A DNA stretch of 41,784 bases from a virus, in the IMG/VR virus record IMGVR_UViG_3300037277_000026, positions 1 through 41,784 of that record; one strand, written 5' to 3'. Below, in pieces: positions 29,275 to 37,209 of the stretch; position 1 is the stretch's first letter, and each line of letters begins with the position of its first letter. Below the pieces are notes generated by a model. The model searched no databases. It was not told the origin of the DNA and saw only the letters and a program-made list of their open reading frames with translations. Position numbers and translations under genes: made by a program.

Positions 29275-31443
29275 CTACCATCCTTCCCCGGCGCAATAGA
29301 GCGCCACTGTTGAGCTAAACTGCTGCGCCGCTTGCTGTGGCGGAACACGTGTTAGCATACCCGTTGCTACGCAGTTGTTGAGTGTCTCGACTAGAGCCTT
29401 GTTTGCACCTCTGTGATCTTGCTGAAACGGCGCACGCTTTTGCAGCCTGCGCACGAAGTAGCCGTAGGGCGCGATAGGGTGTGCAAGCAAACCCTTTGGC
29501 ACTTTGTAGTCGATGCGTTGTTGTGGACTCAGCGTCAAGTAGGCGGCGAAGGCTTCCTTTACCTCGTGGGTGAGCCTGTGGTCGCCTGCGCCTACTGAGC
29601 CGCTTGCGTAGTGCTCTGTCGTGTTCTCTACTTCGCGCGTGACAAATTCGATAGCCCATTCCGCGTGCAAGGAAGACACTTGGGGATAGTGCAGGTTCTC
29701 GCCGACTGCCAGCAAGGCACCCAGTTTGAGTGCTTTTAGATGCGCGCGGTTCCATAGCTGGCGCTCTGTCTCGCCGCCTGCCTCGTTGATCTTGCCGTCC
29801 ACTTTCACGTCGAACGCGGCGAGCAGGTCTGCGGCTTCGTCTGACAGGCCAACGGGAAGGCAGGTGCGATTCTGGTTAGCCGCGAGCGCTACCGCGCACA
29901 TCTGCGCCATGCTGTTAATCAGGGCGGTAGGTGGCGGCACGTTGCTCGCTAGGTTGCTCGGCACGCGCGGGCCGGTGTATTCCACAATAGAGAATCGCGG
30001 GATCAAGCCGCTTGCTATGTGTGTAGCCGACAAGCTATCGAAGAAGGTTTCGGGAGTCGATTCACCGAATATAGTGACAGCCGGTGCGCGTACCTCTTTT
30101 GTGTTCTTGTCTTTGTCGCTGTAGGCAGTCGTACGGAAGCTCTGCGCCCATCCTGATTTAGAGTAGAGATCTAAAAGCATCTGCCGTAGAGCAAGCTGCG
30201 AGCTATTAGGATTAGGATCGCATATCTGTTGCAGCGTTAGTCCAAACTCGCCAAGGATGCTCACAAAGCAAGGATGTTGGTCAAGTGTGCGCAGCAAGCC
30301 CTGTCCGCTAGCGAACGCGCGGGGGCCAAGGAACGTGTCTGCGCTTGGAACAATCTGGCGGACAGCCGTCATCAACAAATCAATACCTGCCGCTGCGCCT
30401 TCTTTGCCTGTGCCTGTTGGCGCGAGGACGATCACGTACTGATTTAGCCCTGTGCTGCTGATATTGTAGGAGCGCCCGACTACGCCAGCAACAAGCGCGA
30501 TTGCGCCAGCCAAGGCTATCTCGGGAACAGGGCGCACTGCCGCCGCATAGATGTAATCTGCCACGTCGCCAACGATGCCAGGCGGGCGGCTGAACGCTTT
30601 TGCTTTGTTGATAGGCAGTGCCGCGTTGATAGGGCTGGCGAGCATCGACAGATCAACAGGCGCGATCTCTGTCGAGCGCACACGTTCTAGCGAGCGGCGC
30701 AGGTAATCGTCACGTTGCGCTTTCTTGCGTGCGCCTAGCATAGTCTGCCGAAACATGCGCGTGCATTGCTCGTTACTCTTACTGTAGAAAGCCAGAATGC
30801 TTAACAGCGCTTCGTCTGCTTCCGACTGGCTTGGGTATCCCATCGCATGCCAGTCACCATCACACAAGCCGATAAACTTGGCCGCGTTTGCCGCTGTACT
30901 GGCCTTGCGCCAGATCTCGGCGTCGTCACGGCTTGCCGCTTGGTCTGCAAAGCTGCTTGTCGGGCGCGGCTTCATCTCGCCGGCTAGCTGTAACAGAAGG
31001 CTTTGCTTATCCACAATGGGAGCATTGTTGACGGCATCGCCCGTGCAAATCATGTAGCGATCTTGCGTGTAGATCTCAACGGTGCCGCGCTTGATAGCTG
31101 CCGGAAGGGCACCACGGCACCAGATGTGCCAGCCCTTGCCGCTCACGCTGCGTTCGATATACGTATCCGAGAACGCCGACAAGATGCGCGCGTGTACGTC
31201 TTGCTCCTCGCGTGTGATCTCGCCTTTGGCGTCTAGGTCGATCACAGTGTAGGGATCTGAATTCAGGACGAAGCCTGTCCACAATTGAGTTGCTTTTGCC
31301 TCTTCAAATGTCGCCCACGTTCCGTGATCTGTGACGCTCGCACGCTGCCCCGTGCGCGGATTCAACGGAATTTTGTCAGGGCCTGGCCTGGTAACAACCC
31401 ACTGCGCACGTTCGCGCAGTTCTGCGGGGATACGTCCACGCAT
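29275..31443 (-). CDS. Primase-polymerase/helicase (PrimPol-DUF3987)
   Basis: 722 residues. The N-terminal AEP-type PrimPol domain shows the metal-binding VIDLDAKGE (Asp69, Asp71) and SVSGKGWHIW (residues 99-108, with His106). A linking helix bundle follows (about 185-255, as in NrS-1-type polymerases). The C-terminal DUF3987 ATPase has Walker A APTGTGKEG (341-349). It should prime and unwind at the origin next to it. It is coded on the minus arm, opposite to the other replication genes, directly after the regulator gene. An SD-like GCAGGTAG precedes ATG 31443. Confidence 0.88.
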   Translation of the reverse strand: MRGRIPAELRERAQWVVTRPGPDKIPLNPRTGQRASVTDHGTWATFEEAKATQLWTGFVLNSDPYTVIDLDAKGEITREEQDVHARILSAFSDTYIERSVSGKGWHIWCRGALPAAIKRGTVEIYTQDRYMICTGDAVNNAPIVDKQSLLLQLAGEMKPRPTSSFADQAASRDDAEIWRKASTAANAAKFIGLCDGDWHAMGYPSQSEADEALLSILAFYSKSNEQCTRMFRQTMLGARKKAQRDDYLRRSLERVRSTEIAPVDLSMLASPINAALPINKAKAFSRPPGIVGDVADYIYAAAVRPVPEIALAGAIALVAGVVGRSYNISSTGLNQYVIVLAPTGTGKEGAAAGIDLLMTAVRQIVPSADTFLGPRAFASGQGLLRTLDQHPCFVSILGEFGLTLQQICDPNPNSSQLALRQMLLDLYSKSGWAQSFRTTAYSDKDKNTKEVRAPAVTIFGESTPETFFDSLSATHIASGLIPRFSIVEYTGPRVPSNLASNVPPPTALINSMAQMCAVALAANQNRTCLPVGLSDEAADLLAAFDVKVDGKINEAGGETERQLWNRAHLKALKLGALLAVGENLHYPQVSSLHAEWAIEFVTREVENTTEHYASGSVGAGDHRLTHEVKEAFAAYLTLSPQQRIDYKVPKGLLAHPIAPYGYFVRRLQKRAPFQQDHRGANKALVETLNNCVATGMLTRVPPQQAAQQFSSTVALYCAGEGW
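31007..31015. other. Consensus DnaA-box match
   Basis: TTATCCACA, the exact consensus, lies within the primase gene. Alone it may be chance, but related TxTCCACA sequences are numerous in the genome. Confidence 0.3.
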
Positions 31444-31447
31444 GGGG

Positions 31448-31672
31448 CTACCTGCGCAGCGCGAGCGGTTTGCCTGTTAGGTATTCGTAGAGGCGCTGGA
31501 CTTTTGAGACGCTGGGGTTTTTCATGCGACCGCAAGCGAAGGCCACGATCCACGAGTAGGAAAGCTCCGTTCCGACGGCAACGTCAAACGTCGTTTGTGC
31601 GTCGGCTTTCAGCAATTCCCGCGTGATTTCGTGCAAAGTGCCTGGCGGCGTTTGGTCTTTACGTTTAGGCAT
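31448..31672 (-). CDS. Small HTH regulator
   Basis: 74 residues from ATG 31672. The TTFDVAVGTELSYSWIVAFA segment, followed by CGRMKNPSVSKVQRL, is a Cro/C1 (XRE)-type helix-turn-helix: recognition helix around SYSWIVAFACG, then the conserved NPSVSKVQ turn. No dimerisation or cleavage domain is present, so it resembles Cro more than a full CI. It is the first minus-strand gene next to the operator and should act there. A TTG at 31708 in the same frame lies before the predicted minus transcript start, so it is not used. Confidence 0.75.
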   Translation of the reverse strand: MPKRKDQTPPGTLHEITRELLKADAQTTFDVAVGTELSYSWIVAFACGRMKNPSVSKVQRLYEYLTGKPLALRR

Positions 31673-31708
31673 GGTGGCGAGTATCGTCTGCGACGGCCAG
31701 CGAGGCAA

Positions 31709-31746
31709 GAATATATTGTTTGTAAAATATTCTTGACAATATATTC
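31709..31746. promoter_or_regulatory. Operator with 11-bp inverted repeat
   Basis: GAATATATTGT (31709-31719) and ACAATATATTC (31736-31746) are perfect complements separated by 16 bp, in an AT-rich stretch between the HTH gene and the first plus-strand gene. The arms cover elements of both divergent promoters, so a bound dimer or tetramer could control both. Confidence 0.7.
31710..31739 (-). promoter_or_regulatory. Promoter toward regulator/primase
   Basis: On the minus strand TTGTCA (31739-31734) and TATATT (31715-31710), 18 bp apart. The start would be near 31703, upstream of ATG 31672. Confidence 0.5.
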
Positions 31747-31760
31747 GCAGGCCCTAGAGT
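31733..31760 (+). promoter_or_regulatory. Promoter of the plus-strand replication operon
   Basis: TTGACA (31733-31738, perfect -35) and TAGAGT (31755-31760), 16-bp spacer. SD AAGGAG (31768-31773) precedes ATG 31780, giving a very short leader. A similar -10 (TAGTGT) is seen at 37689. Confidence 0.6.
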
Positions 31761-31779
31761 CAGCGGAAAGGAGACGCCG

Positions 31780-32205
31780 ATGCTTACCCCAACGCAACAC
31801 GCTGCACTTTCCACCTGGTATGTTGCCAGCGCAGAAGCCGAAGCCGCAAAGCTGGTAATCGCTCGCGAGCAAGCCGCACGCAAGTTGGCCTGCGAAGCGC
31901 TTGCGCCGCTGCTGCCGGACGCTGACGGCGAAGGCACGATGTACGCTGACTTGCCGGATGGCTGGCGGCTGAAGCGCACCATTGGATACACACGCAAGGT
32001 GGACGCGCGAACAGTAGAGGCGCTGCGCGCACCGCTCAAAGCGTTGCACGTTTCTCTGGATCGGCTCGTCGATTGGAAACCGGCGCTCGTGACGAAAGAG
32101 TACCGCGAGCTAACAGCAGAAGCGCGTGCCGTCTTTGATCAGTGCTTGACCACAACGCCGGGCCTGCCTGCACTTGAACTTGTGCCGCCGAAGGATGCAA
32201 AGTGA
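31780..32205 (+). CDS. First early gene, unknown (helical)
   Basis: 141 residues. N-terminal helix rich in Ala/Glu/Lys (AEAEAAKLVIAREQAARK), then DLPDGWRLKRTIGYTRKVDA and a helical end with YRELTAEARAVFDQ. It is the first gene downstream of the main plus promoter, next to Sak4-SSB-type genes, so a recombination-accessory role is likely; I do not recognise a named function. Perfect SD AAGGAG. Confidence 0.8.
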   Translation: MLTPTQHAALSTWYVASAEAEAAKLVIAREQAARKLACEALAPLLPDADGEGTMYADLPDGWRLKRTIGYTRKVDARTVEALRAPLKALHVSLDRLVDWKPALVTKEYRELTAEARAVFDQCLTTTPGLPALELVPPKDAK

Positions 32206-32378
32206 TCGCCGCTCTGCTGTCAAAGGCAAAGGCTTTCTTTGTGCAAGACGTGCCTGCCGAGATCGACGCCTGCGAGGCTTGCGGCATGCTGGCTCTACAC
32301 TGCACAGAAGAACAAGCAGCGACATGCAAACTTAGGTTGTGCGTAGAAGCGGAACGCAAAGCGGAGGCGCAGCCGTGA
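32202..32378 (+). CDS. Small Cys-rich early protein
   Basis: 58 residues, GTG start overlapping the previous stop by 4 bp. CEACGMLALHC, then TCKLRLC, offers four or five Cys for a zinc site. Helical, unknown role. Both the start and the end are coupled to neighbours. Confidence 0.6.
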   Translation: MIAALLSKAKAFFVQDVPAEIDACEACGMLALHCTEEQAATCKLRLCVEAERKAEAQP

Positions 32379-32545
32379 GCGATACAATCGGCGAAGCGCT
32401 GCTAACTGCTGTCCGCCGCCGCTCCATTGCACGCCAGCGCGTGAAAGACGCCAGGCAAGCGCTGCATACTGCCGAGCTAGAGCAAGCCGACGCCGACGCA
32501 AACGTGCGCGAAGCTGAAGCAGCAGAACGCAAGGAAACACTATGA
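32375..32545 (+). CDS. Small charged helical protein
   Basis: 56 residues from GTG 32375, which overlaps the previous stop by 4 bp (a longer TTG start at 32339 is less likely). Almost one long Arg/Ala/Glu helix (RRRSIARQRVKDARQALHTA). Stop overlaps the Sak4 start (ATGA). Unknown. Confidence 0.6.
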   Translation: MSDTIGEALLTAVRRRSIARQRVKDARQALHTAELEQADADANVREAEAAERKETL

Positions 32546-33225
32546 CGATTAAGTGGCTCACGACAGATCAGGTTGCCCGCAACGGCGTAAAGATACTAGG
32601 CTACGGCGTCGGCGGCGTGGGCAAGACGACGCTGATTGCAACCGCGCCCGCGCCGTTCGTAATCAGTGCAGAAGCTGGCCTGTTGTCACTGGCTCGCCAC
32701 AAGATACCAGGCGCTGCCGTTTCATCGCTCGCTGAATTAGGCGAAGTGTGGCGTTGGGTAACTGAAGCAAACGAGGCGAAGCAATTTGCAACCATCTGCG
32801 TTGACTCCTCGACAGAGATTGCTGAGGTACTGTTGCAAACACTCAAGGCGAGCAACAAAGATCCGCGCAAAGCCTACGGCGAATTATTGGATCAACTAAT
32901 GGCAATCCTGCGCGGCTTCCGTGATATTGTGGGCAAGCACGTCTACATCACAGCAAAGGAAGAATGGGCGAAGGATGAAGCATCGGGCGCTATGCGGTTT
33001 CAACCCATGATGCCAGGACAGAAACTGGGTCAACAACTGCCTTACCTTTTCGACGAAGTTTTCCGGCTAATTGTGGCGCGAGATCAACAAGGCAAAAAGC
33101 AGCACGTGATCTGCACACAAGCAGACTATCAATACGAAGGTAAAGACAGGTCAGGCTGTCTTGCGCCTTTTGAGAAACCAGACCTGACGGCAATTATCAA
33201 CAAGATCACAGGAGGCACGAAGTAA
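32542..33225 (+). CDS. Sak4-like recombination ATPase (AAA_24)
   Basis: 227 residues, RecA-like. Walker A is GVGGVGKTT (residues 22-30), Walker B is ATICVDSS (Asp88), and later VYITAKEEW and RLIVARDQQG strands complete the core. It matches the phage nucleotide-binding AAA_24/Sak4 single-strand annealing proteins, which work with an SSB partner and an exonuclease; both follow directly. Start ATG overlaps the previous stop. Confidence 0.82.
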   Translation: MTIKWLTTDQVARNGVKILGYGVGGVGKTTLIATAPAPFVISAEAGLLSLARHKIPGAAVSSLAELGEVWRWVTEANEAKQFATICVDSSTEIAEVLLQTLKASNKDPRKAYGELLDQLMAILRGFRDIVGKHVYITAKEEWAKDEASGAMRFQPMMPGQKLGQQLPYLFDEVFRLIVARDQQGKKQHVICTQADYQYEGKDRSGCLAPFEKPDLTAIINKITGGTK

Positions 33226-33227
33226 CC

Positions 33228-33890
33228 ATGGCACAACTATTCCAAACCCCATTCGACGCCAACACAGTCAAACCAAATGAGGCTTTCGAGCCCTTGCCCG
33301 CTGGCTGGTACAATGCGCGGATCATCGCCAGCGAGGCGAAGCCGACGAAAGACAACAGTGGCGGATACCTTGAATTGCAGCTTGAGATCATCGACGGTGA
33401 GCACGCAAACCGCAAGGTGTTTGACCGCCTGAACCTGTGGAACGGCGGCGCGAATGCCGTCAAGGTGTGCGAGATTGCACAGCGCCAGCTTTCGGCGTAC
33501 TGCCATGCAACGGGCGTGCTGATCTTGCAGGACTCCAACCAGCTTCACGGAATTCCGCTGAAGATCAAGCTGGCCGTGCGCACGCAAGAAGGTTTCGAGC
33601 CTTCCAACGATGTCAAGGCTGTGAAGCACATCCAAGACGGTGGTGCAGCCGTTGCGCCTGCCTCGCCGTTTGCAGCGCCCGCACCTGCTGCTTCACCCTT
33701 CGCGCCGCCTGCCGCTGCGCCAGCCGTTGCGCCCTTCGGCCAGAATCCCGCGTTGCCACCGCAGCCTGCGCAGCCTTCTTTCATGCAGGGGCCTCCTGTA
33801 ACGGCAGCGCCAGCCGCGGCACCGTGGTCGCCTCCCGCTGTGCCTGCCGACGCCCCGTCTGCCGGTCCTGTTCCGCCCTGGCGAAAGTAG
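33228..33890 (+). CDS. ssDNA-binding protein (DUF669 type)
   Basis: 220 residues. The N-terminal ~130 (FEPLPAGWYNARIIASEAKP, LELQLEIIDGEHANRKVFDR, LNLWNGG) match DUF669, used as phage ssDNA-binding protein beside Sak4. The tail (about 140-220) is a long Ala/Pro linker ending GPVPPWRK, reminiscent of the flexible tail plus interacting tip of SSBs. SD AGGAGG. Confidence 0.82.
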   Translation: MAQLFQTPFDANTVKPNEAFEPLPAGWYNARIIASEAKPTKDNSGGYLELQLEIIDGEHANRKVFDRLNLWNGGANAVKVCEIAQRQLSAYCHATGVLILQDSNQLHGIPLKIKLAVRTQEGFEPSNDVKAVKHIQDGGAAVAPASPFAAPAPAASPFAPPAAAPAVAPFGQNPALPPQPAQPSFMQGPPVTAAPAAAPWSPPAVPADAPSAGPVPPWRK

Positions 33891-33907
33891 CCCCGTGATC
33901 GAGGTAC

Positions 33908-33929
33908 GGCACCCACTGTAAACGGTGCC
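33908..33929 (+). other. Hairpin upstream of tRNA-like element
   Basis: GGCACC-(10 nt)-GGTGCC perfect stem 18 bp after the SSB stop and 2 bp before the tRNA-like element. Could be a terminator remnant or an RNA-processing determinant. Confidence 0.45.
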
Positions 33930-33931
33930 AA

Positions 33932-34039
33932 GGAAGCGTGTTCTAATGGTCTGTTGCGCACGCCCGCGAGGTGGAAGGCGGACAGTCTCGGTAAGATACC
34001 ATTGATCAGGTAATGCAGGTTCGATTCCTGCCGCTTCCC
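33932..34039 (+). ncRNA. tRNA-like element 1 (non-canonical)
   Basis: GGAAGCG at the 5' end pairs perfectly with CGCTTCC (34032-34038), and between them a perfect T-arm GCAGG-TTCGATT-CCTGC (34015-34031) carries the conserved TTCGAxT loop. T8-G9 and a GG in the D-loop region are present. At 108 nt it is too long for a usual tRNA, however; I find no 5-bp/7-nt anticodon arm, and CCA is not encoded (CCG follows). The middle can fold otherwise (AATGGT/ACCATT, CTGT/ACAG, CGCC/GGCG). It is either a degenerate or insertion-bearing tRNA, a tRNA mimic, or an attP-like tRNA-end copy. Confidence 0.45.
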
Positions 34040-34052
34040 CGAAAGGACCGAC

Positions 34053-35000
34053 ATGGTTACAATAGCGCACAAGACCCTAGCAGCTATCCGCACCGCAATT
34101 GAAGCCGATCAAGGCGCGAAGTTCCGCACGTTGCTGCGCGAGTTGCTGCCGCTTGCCGAGGATGCTTACCGAGGTGAGGATGATCCTTTTCGCTCGCACC
34201 TTGGCGCAAGCGTGATCGGTGACGACTGTGCCCGTAAACTCTGGTACGGCTTCCACTGGACAACAGCAGCGGCACACACTGATCGCATTCTGCGCCTGTT
34301 CAATCGCGGACATTTGGAAGAGCCGCGTTTTGTGGCCATGCTCGCGGCTGCCGGGATCAAGGTGTATCAGTACAAAGCGCCAAGCGAGCAATTCAAGATC
34401 GCTCTGCACGGCGGGCACTTCGGTGGCAGCCTTGACGGCGTAGCCGAAAGCATCGCCGAGGTAGAAGGTCCTGTGTTGCTCGAATTCAAGACCCACAGCG
34501 CGAAGTCTTTCAACAAGCTAGCGGGAAACAATTGGGCGGCGCACAGCTTCGCACCTGAACAGTCAGGCAACGGCTTTGCAGGTGAAGGCGTCAGGCATTC
34601 CAAATTCACGCATTACGTGCAAATGCAGATGTATATGGCCGCGTATCAATTGCAGCACGCGCTTTACCTCGCTGTGTGCAAAGACGATGATTCACTGTAT
34701 GCCGAGATCGTGCCGACTGACGCTGCAATCAGCGACGCGTTTGCCAACCGAGCGCGCGAGATCATCTTTGCGCAGGAGCCGCCCGCGCGAATCAAAAACG
34801 ATCCCTCATGGTGGCAGTGCAAGTTCTGTGACAAAGCGCCAGTATGCTACGGCAAGGTAGCGCCTGCGCGCAACTGCCGGACGTGTGTGCAAAGTGAAGC
34901 ACTTCACGCAGGAACGTGGTTCTGCCATCTGCACCAAATCACGCTTGACAAGACCGCGCAGTTAGCCGGATGCCCAGAATACGGAGCGCGCAAGCTATGA
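34053..35000 (+). CDS. PD-(D/E)XK exonuclease (RecB/Cas4-like)
   Basis: 315 residues. Motifs: ASVIGDDCARKLWY (residues ~52-65), GGSLDGV with Asp128, LLEFKTHS with Glu144-x-Lys146, and HYVQMQMYMAAYQ (QxxxY). A C-terminal Cys cluster (CKFCDKAPVC, CRTC and further Cys/His) may hold Fe-S or zinc, as in Cas4/AddB-like nucleases. Together with Sak4 and DUF669 SSB it forms a phage homologous-recombination set, digesting ends to give 3' ssDNA. SD AAAGGA before ATG 34053. Confidence 0.85.
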   Translation: MVTIAHKTLAAIRTAIEADQGAKFRTLLRELLPLAEDAYRGEDDPFRSHLGASVIGDDCARKLWYGFHWTTAAAHTDRILRLFNRGHLEEPRFVAMLAAAGIKVYQYKAPSEQFKIALHGGHFGGSLDGVAESIAEVEGPVLLEFKTHSAKSFNKLAGNNWAAHSFAPEQSGNGFAGEGVRHSKFTHYVQMQMYMAAYQLQHALYLAVCKDDDSLYAEIVPTDAAISDAFANRAREIIFAQEPPARIKNDPSWWQCKFCDKAPVCYGKVAPARNCRTCVQSEALHAGTWFCHLHQITLDKTAQLAGCPEYGARKL

Positions 35001-35116
35001 GCCCTGGGCATCTTGCTTGGCTGCTGACCAAAGGCAAAGCCGAGATCATCGATCGGCAGACGTACACGCTGCTACTGACTTGGATGTCACCAAAGGCGAT
35101 CAAGCGTGATAACTGA
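34997..35116 (+). CDS. 39-residue ORF
   Basis: ATG overlaps the nuclease stop (ATGA) and the end overlaps the next GTG start by 11 bp, so it fits the coupled operon. Sequence MSPGHLAWLLTKGKAEIIDR and on; no family recognised. Confidence 0.5.
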   Translation: MSPGHLAWLLTKGKAEIIDRQTYTLLLTWMSPKAIKRDN

Positions 35117-35585
35117 TTTTGAAGTCAGCAAGGCAGCGCCGTCTGCAAAGCCCAAACGGCTCTACGATACGGAAGGTATGTATCTAGAGATCGCGCCGTC
35201 GGGCGGCAAGTGGTGGCGGCTGAAGTATCGCTTTGCGGGCAAAGAAAAGCTGATTTCATTAGGCACCTATCCCGATGTGAGCTTAGCGGACGCCAGAGAC
35301 AAGCGAGATGCAGCGCGTAAGCTGCTCCACGAGGGCACGGACCCGAGCGCCAAGCGCCACGCGGAGAAAGCGCAATTCATCGCCGCAAACACCGAAGCGA
35401 CGGAGGGCGACCTTGCGTATATAGCGCGCGCACAACTCCACGACGTGATTGAGACTACAGCACTATTCCTTGGTTTACCTCCCACAGCTACGTGGGCGCA
35501 GTGTAAGGCCAGCATGTTGAAGCGAAGCAGACCGCTAGCGCCGTGGGCACGCAAAATCCTGAAGGACGACAATGAAACCACGTGA
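35106..35585 (+). CDS. Stand-alone integrase arm-binding domain protein (DUF4102-like)
   Basis: 159 residues from GTG 35106. Residues ~1-85 have the arm-site-binding domain of P4-type tyrosine integrases: TDFEVSKAAPSAKPKRLYDT, YLEIAPSGGKWWRLKYRFAG, KLISLGTYPDVSLADARDKR and LLHEGTDPSAKRHAEK. In integrases this binds arm sites while a C-terminal domain with Arg-His-Arg-Tyr cuts DNA; here the catalytic domain is absent. Instead an unrelated ~70-residue tail ends the protein. It sits tightly inside the replication operon (overlapping helicase by 14 bp), so it is unlikely to be a fresh truncation. Probably a DNA-binding or architectural factor. Confidence 0.82.
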   Translation: MITDFEVSKAAPSAKPKRLYDTEGMYLEIAPSGGKWWRLKYRFAGKEKLISLGTYPDVSLADARDKRDAARKLLHEGTDPSAKRHAEKAQFIAANTEATEGDLAYIARAQLHDVIETTALFLGLPPTATWAQCKASMLKRSRPLAPWARKILKDDNETT

Positions 35586-37209
35586 TTACCAGCAATATGG
35601 CGTCGATTGCCTCTGGCAATACTTCACCGAAGGCAACACGGGAAACCCTATTGTGGCGATGCCAACTGGCACAGGCAAATCGGTTGTCATTGCGCAGTTT
35701 CTTGTCGAGGCTTTCCGCCAGTACAGCAGCACGCGCGCAATGCTGCTTTCGCACGTCAAGGAGATACTACAACAAGATCTAAACTGGCTGCTAAAGCTGT
35801 GGCCGACTGCGCCCGTTGGTGTCTACTCTGCCGGACTTGGGCGCAAGGAAGCCTACGCGCCGATCACTGTTGCCGGTATTGGATCTGTCGCAGGCTGCGC
35901 CGCTGCCTTCGGCTTTATTGACTTTGTGATCGTGGATGAATGCCACCTTGTTTCGCCAAAGGAAGACACGCTTTATCAGACGTTCATTCGCGACTTGAAA
36001 CAAGCCAACCCACAACTAAAAGTGATCGGCCTGACGGCTACGCACTACAGGCTAGGACAAGGCGATCTAGTTAACGGCGGCTTGTTCACCGACGTGGCCG
36101 TGGACATGACGGAAATGGCTGCTTTTAATTGGTTCGTCGATGAAGGTTATCTAGCACCGTTGATTGCACGGCCTACACAAACAGAGCTTGACGTAGGCGG
36201 CGTACAAATACGCCAGGGCGAATACAATCAGAAGCAATTGCAGGGCGCAGTTGACAAAGCGGAAGTAACCCGCGCCGCACTGGCCGAAGCGCTGCGCTTA
36301 GGAGCCAACCGCGCACACTGGCTAGGCTTCGCTAGCGGTGTCGAGCACGCAGAGCACTGCGCGGAATACTGCAACGAGCTTGGCGTGTCTGCGACTGTTG
36401 TCCACAGCAAGATGCCTGACGGCGAGCGGGATAAGCGGCTCGCTGCCTACCGCGCCGGGGAGTATCGCGCCTGTTTCAATAACGGCGTACTGACGACCGG
36501 CTATGACTTCCCACTAATTGATCTGATCATCGGGCTACGTCCAACGCAGTCGCCAGGCTTGCACGTGCAAATACTAGGACGCGGCGGACGCCCTGTGTAC
36601 GCGCCAGGCTTTGACTTGTCCACAGCACAGGGTAGGCTCGCAGCCATTGCGGCGTCGCAGAAGCCAAACTGCTTGGTGCTGGACTTTGCAGGCAACGTGC
36701 GGCGCTTGGGTCCGGTCAACGATCCTGTCACGCCGAAAAAGAAAGGCAAAGGCCAGGGCGAAGCGCCTGTGAGGGTATGCGAGGGCTGCGCGTGCTACGT
36801 GCATGCGTCGGCGCGCGTGTGCCCCTATTGTGCGACGGCATTCCAAATCAAGGTGAAGTTCAAGGCGCACGCGACAGAAGACGAAATCATCAAGCGCAAC
36901 GATGCGCCGGAAATAGTCGACGTGCCTGTTGACCGCGTGGTGTACGCAGTCCACGCCAAGCCTGGAAGCCACGAAAGCCTGAAGGCTAGTTATCACTGCG
37001 GCCTGCGCATCTTTTCCGACTGGCTCTGCTTTGAACACGACGGTTACCCGAAACACAAAGCGCATGTGTGGTGGCGCGAGCATGCAGGAACAGTTCCGCC
37101 GCGCACAGTTGTTGAAGCTACAAAGCGCCTTCCTGAGTTACGAACGCCAAAGACAATCAAAGTGTGGATTAACAAGAAATACCCGGAAGTGAGGGGCTAT
37201 GGCTTCTGA
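35572..37209 (+). CDS. SF2 DNA helicase (DEAD/DEAH-like) with zinc ribbon
   Basis: 545 residues. Motif I PTGTGKS (31-37), motif II DECH (122-125), motif III LTAT (154-157), motif VI QILGRGGRP in the second RecA domain (~335). Then a zinc ribbon CEGCACYVHASARVCPYC (~403-420) and an additional C-terminal domain with repeated WWREH and Lys-rich end. Likely a replicative or recombination helicase for this operon, in addition to the DUF3987 ATPase on the other arm. Confidence 0.88.
   Translation: MKPRDYQQYGVDCLWQYFTEGNTGNPIVAMPTGTGKSVVIAQFLVEAFRQYSSTRAMLLSHVKEILQQDLNWLLKLWPTAPVGVYSAGLGRKEAYAPITVAGIGSVAGCAAAFGFIDFVIVDECHLVSPKEDTLYQTFIRDLKQANPQLKVIGLTATHYRLGQGDLVNGGLFTDVAVDMTEMAAFNWFVDEGYLAPLIARPTQTELDVGGVQIRQGEYNQKQLQGAVDKAEVTRAALAEALRLGANRAHWLGFASGVEHAEHCAEYCNELGVSATVVHSKMPDGERDKRLAAYRAGEYRACFNNGVLTTGYDFPLIDLIIGLRPTQSPGLHVQILGRGGRPVYAPGFDLSTAQGRLAAIAASQKPNCLVLDFAGNVRRLGPVNDPVTPKKKGKGQGEAPVRVCEGCACYVHASARVCPYCATAFQIKVKFKAHATEDEIIKRNDAPEIVDVPVDRVVYAVHAKPGSHESLKASYHCGLRIFSDWLCFEHDGYPKHKAHVWWREHAGTVPPRTVVEATKRLPELRTPKTIKVWINKKYPEVRGYGF

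Noticed and set aside
33932-34039. Selenocysteine tRNA (similar GGAAG start and T-arm)
   Set aside because: No long variable arm or UCA anticodon arm in the proper place; acceptor is 7 bp.
35106-35585. Annotating this gene as a complete integrase
   Set aside because: Only the arm-binding part is present; no catalytic Arg/His/Tyr region follows before the helicase gene.
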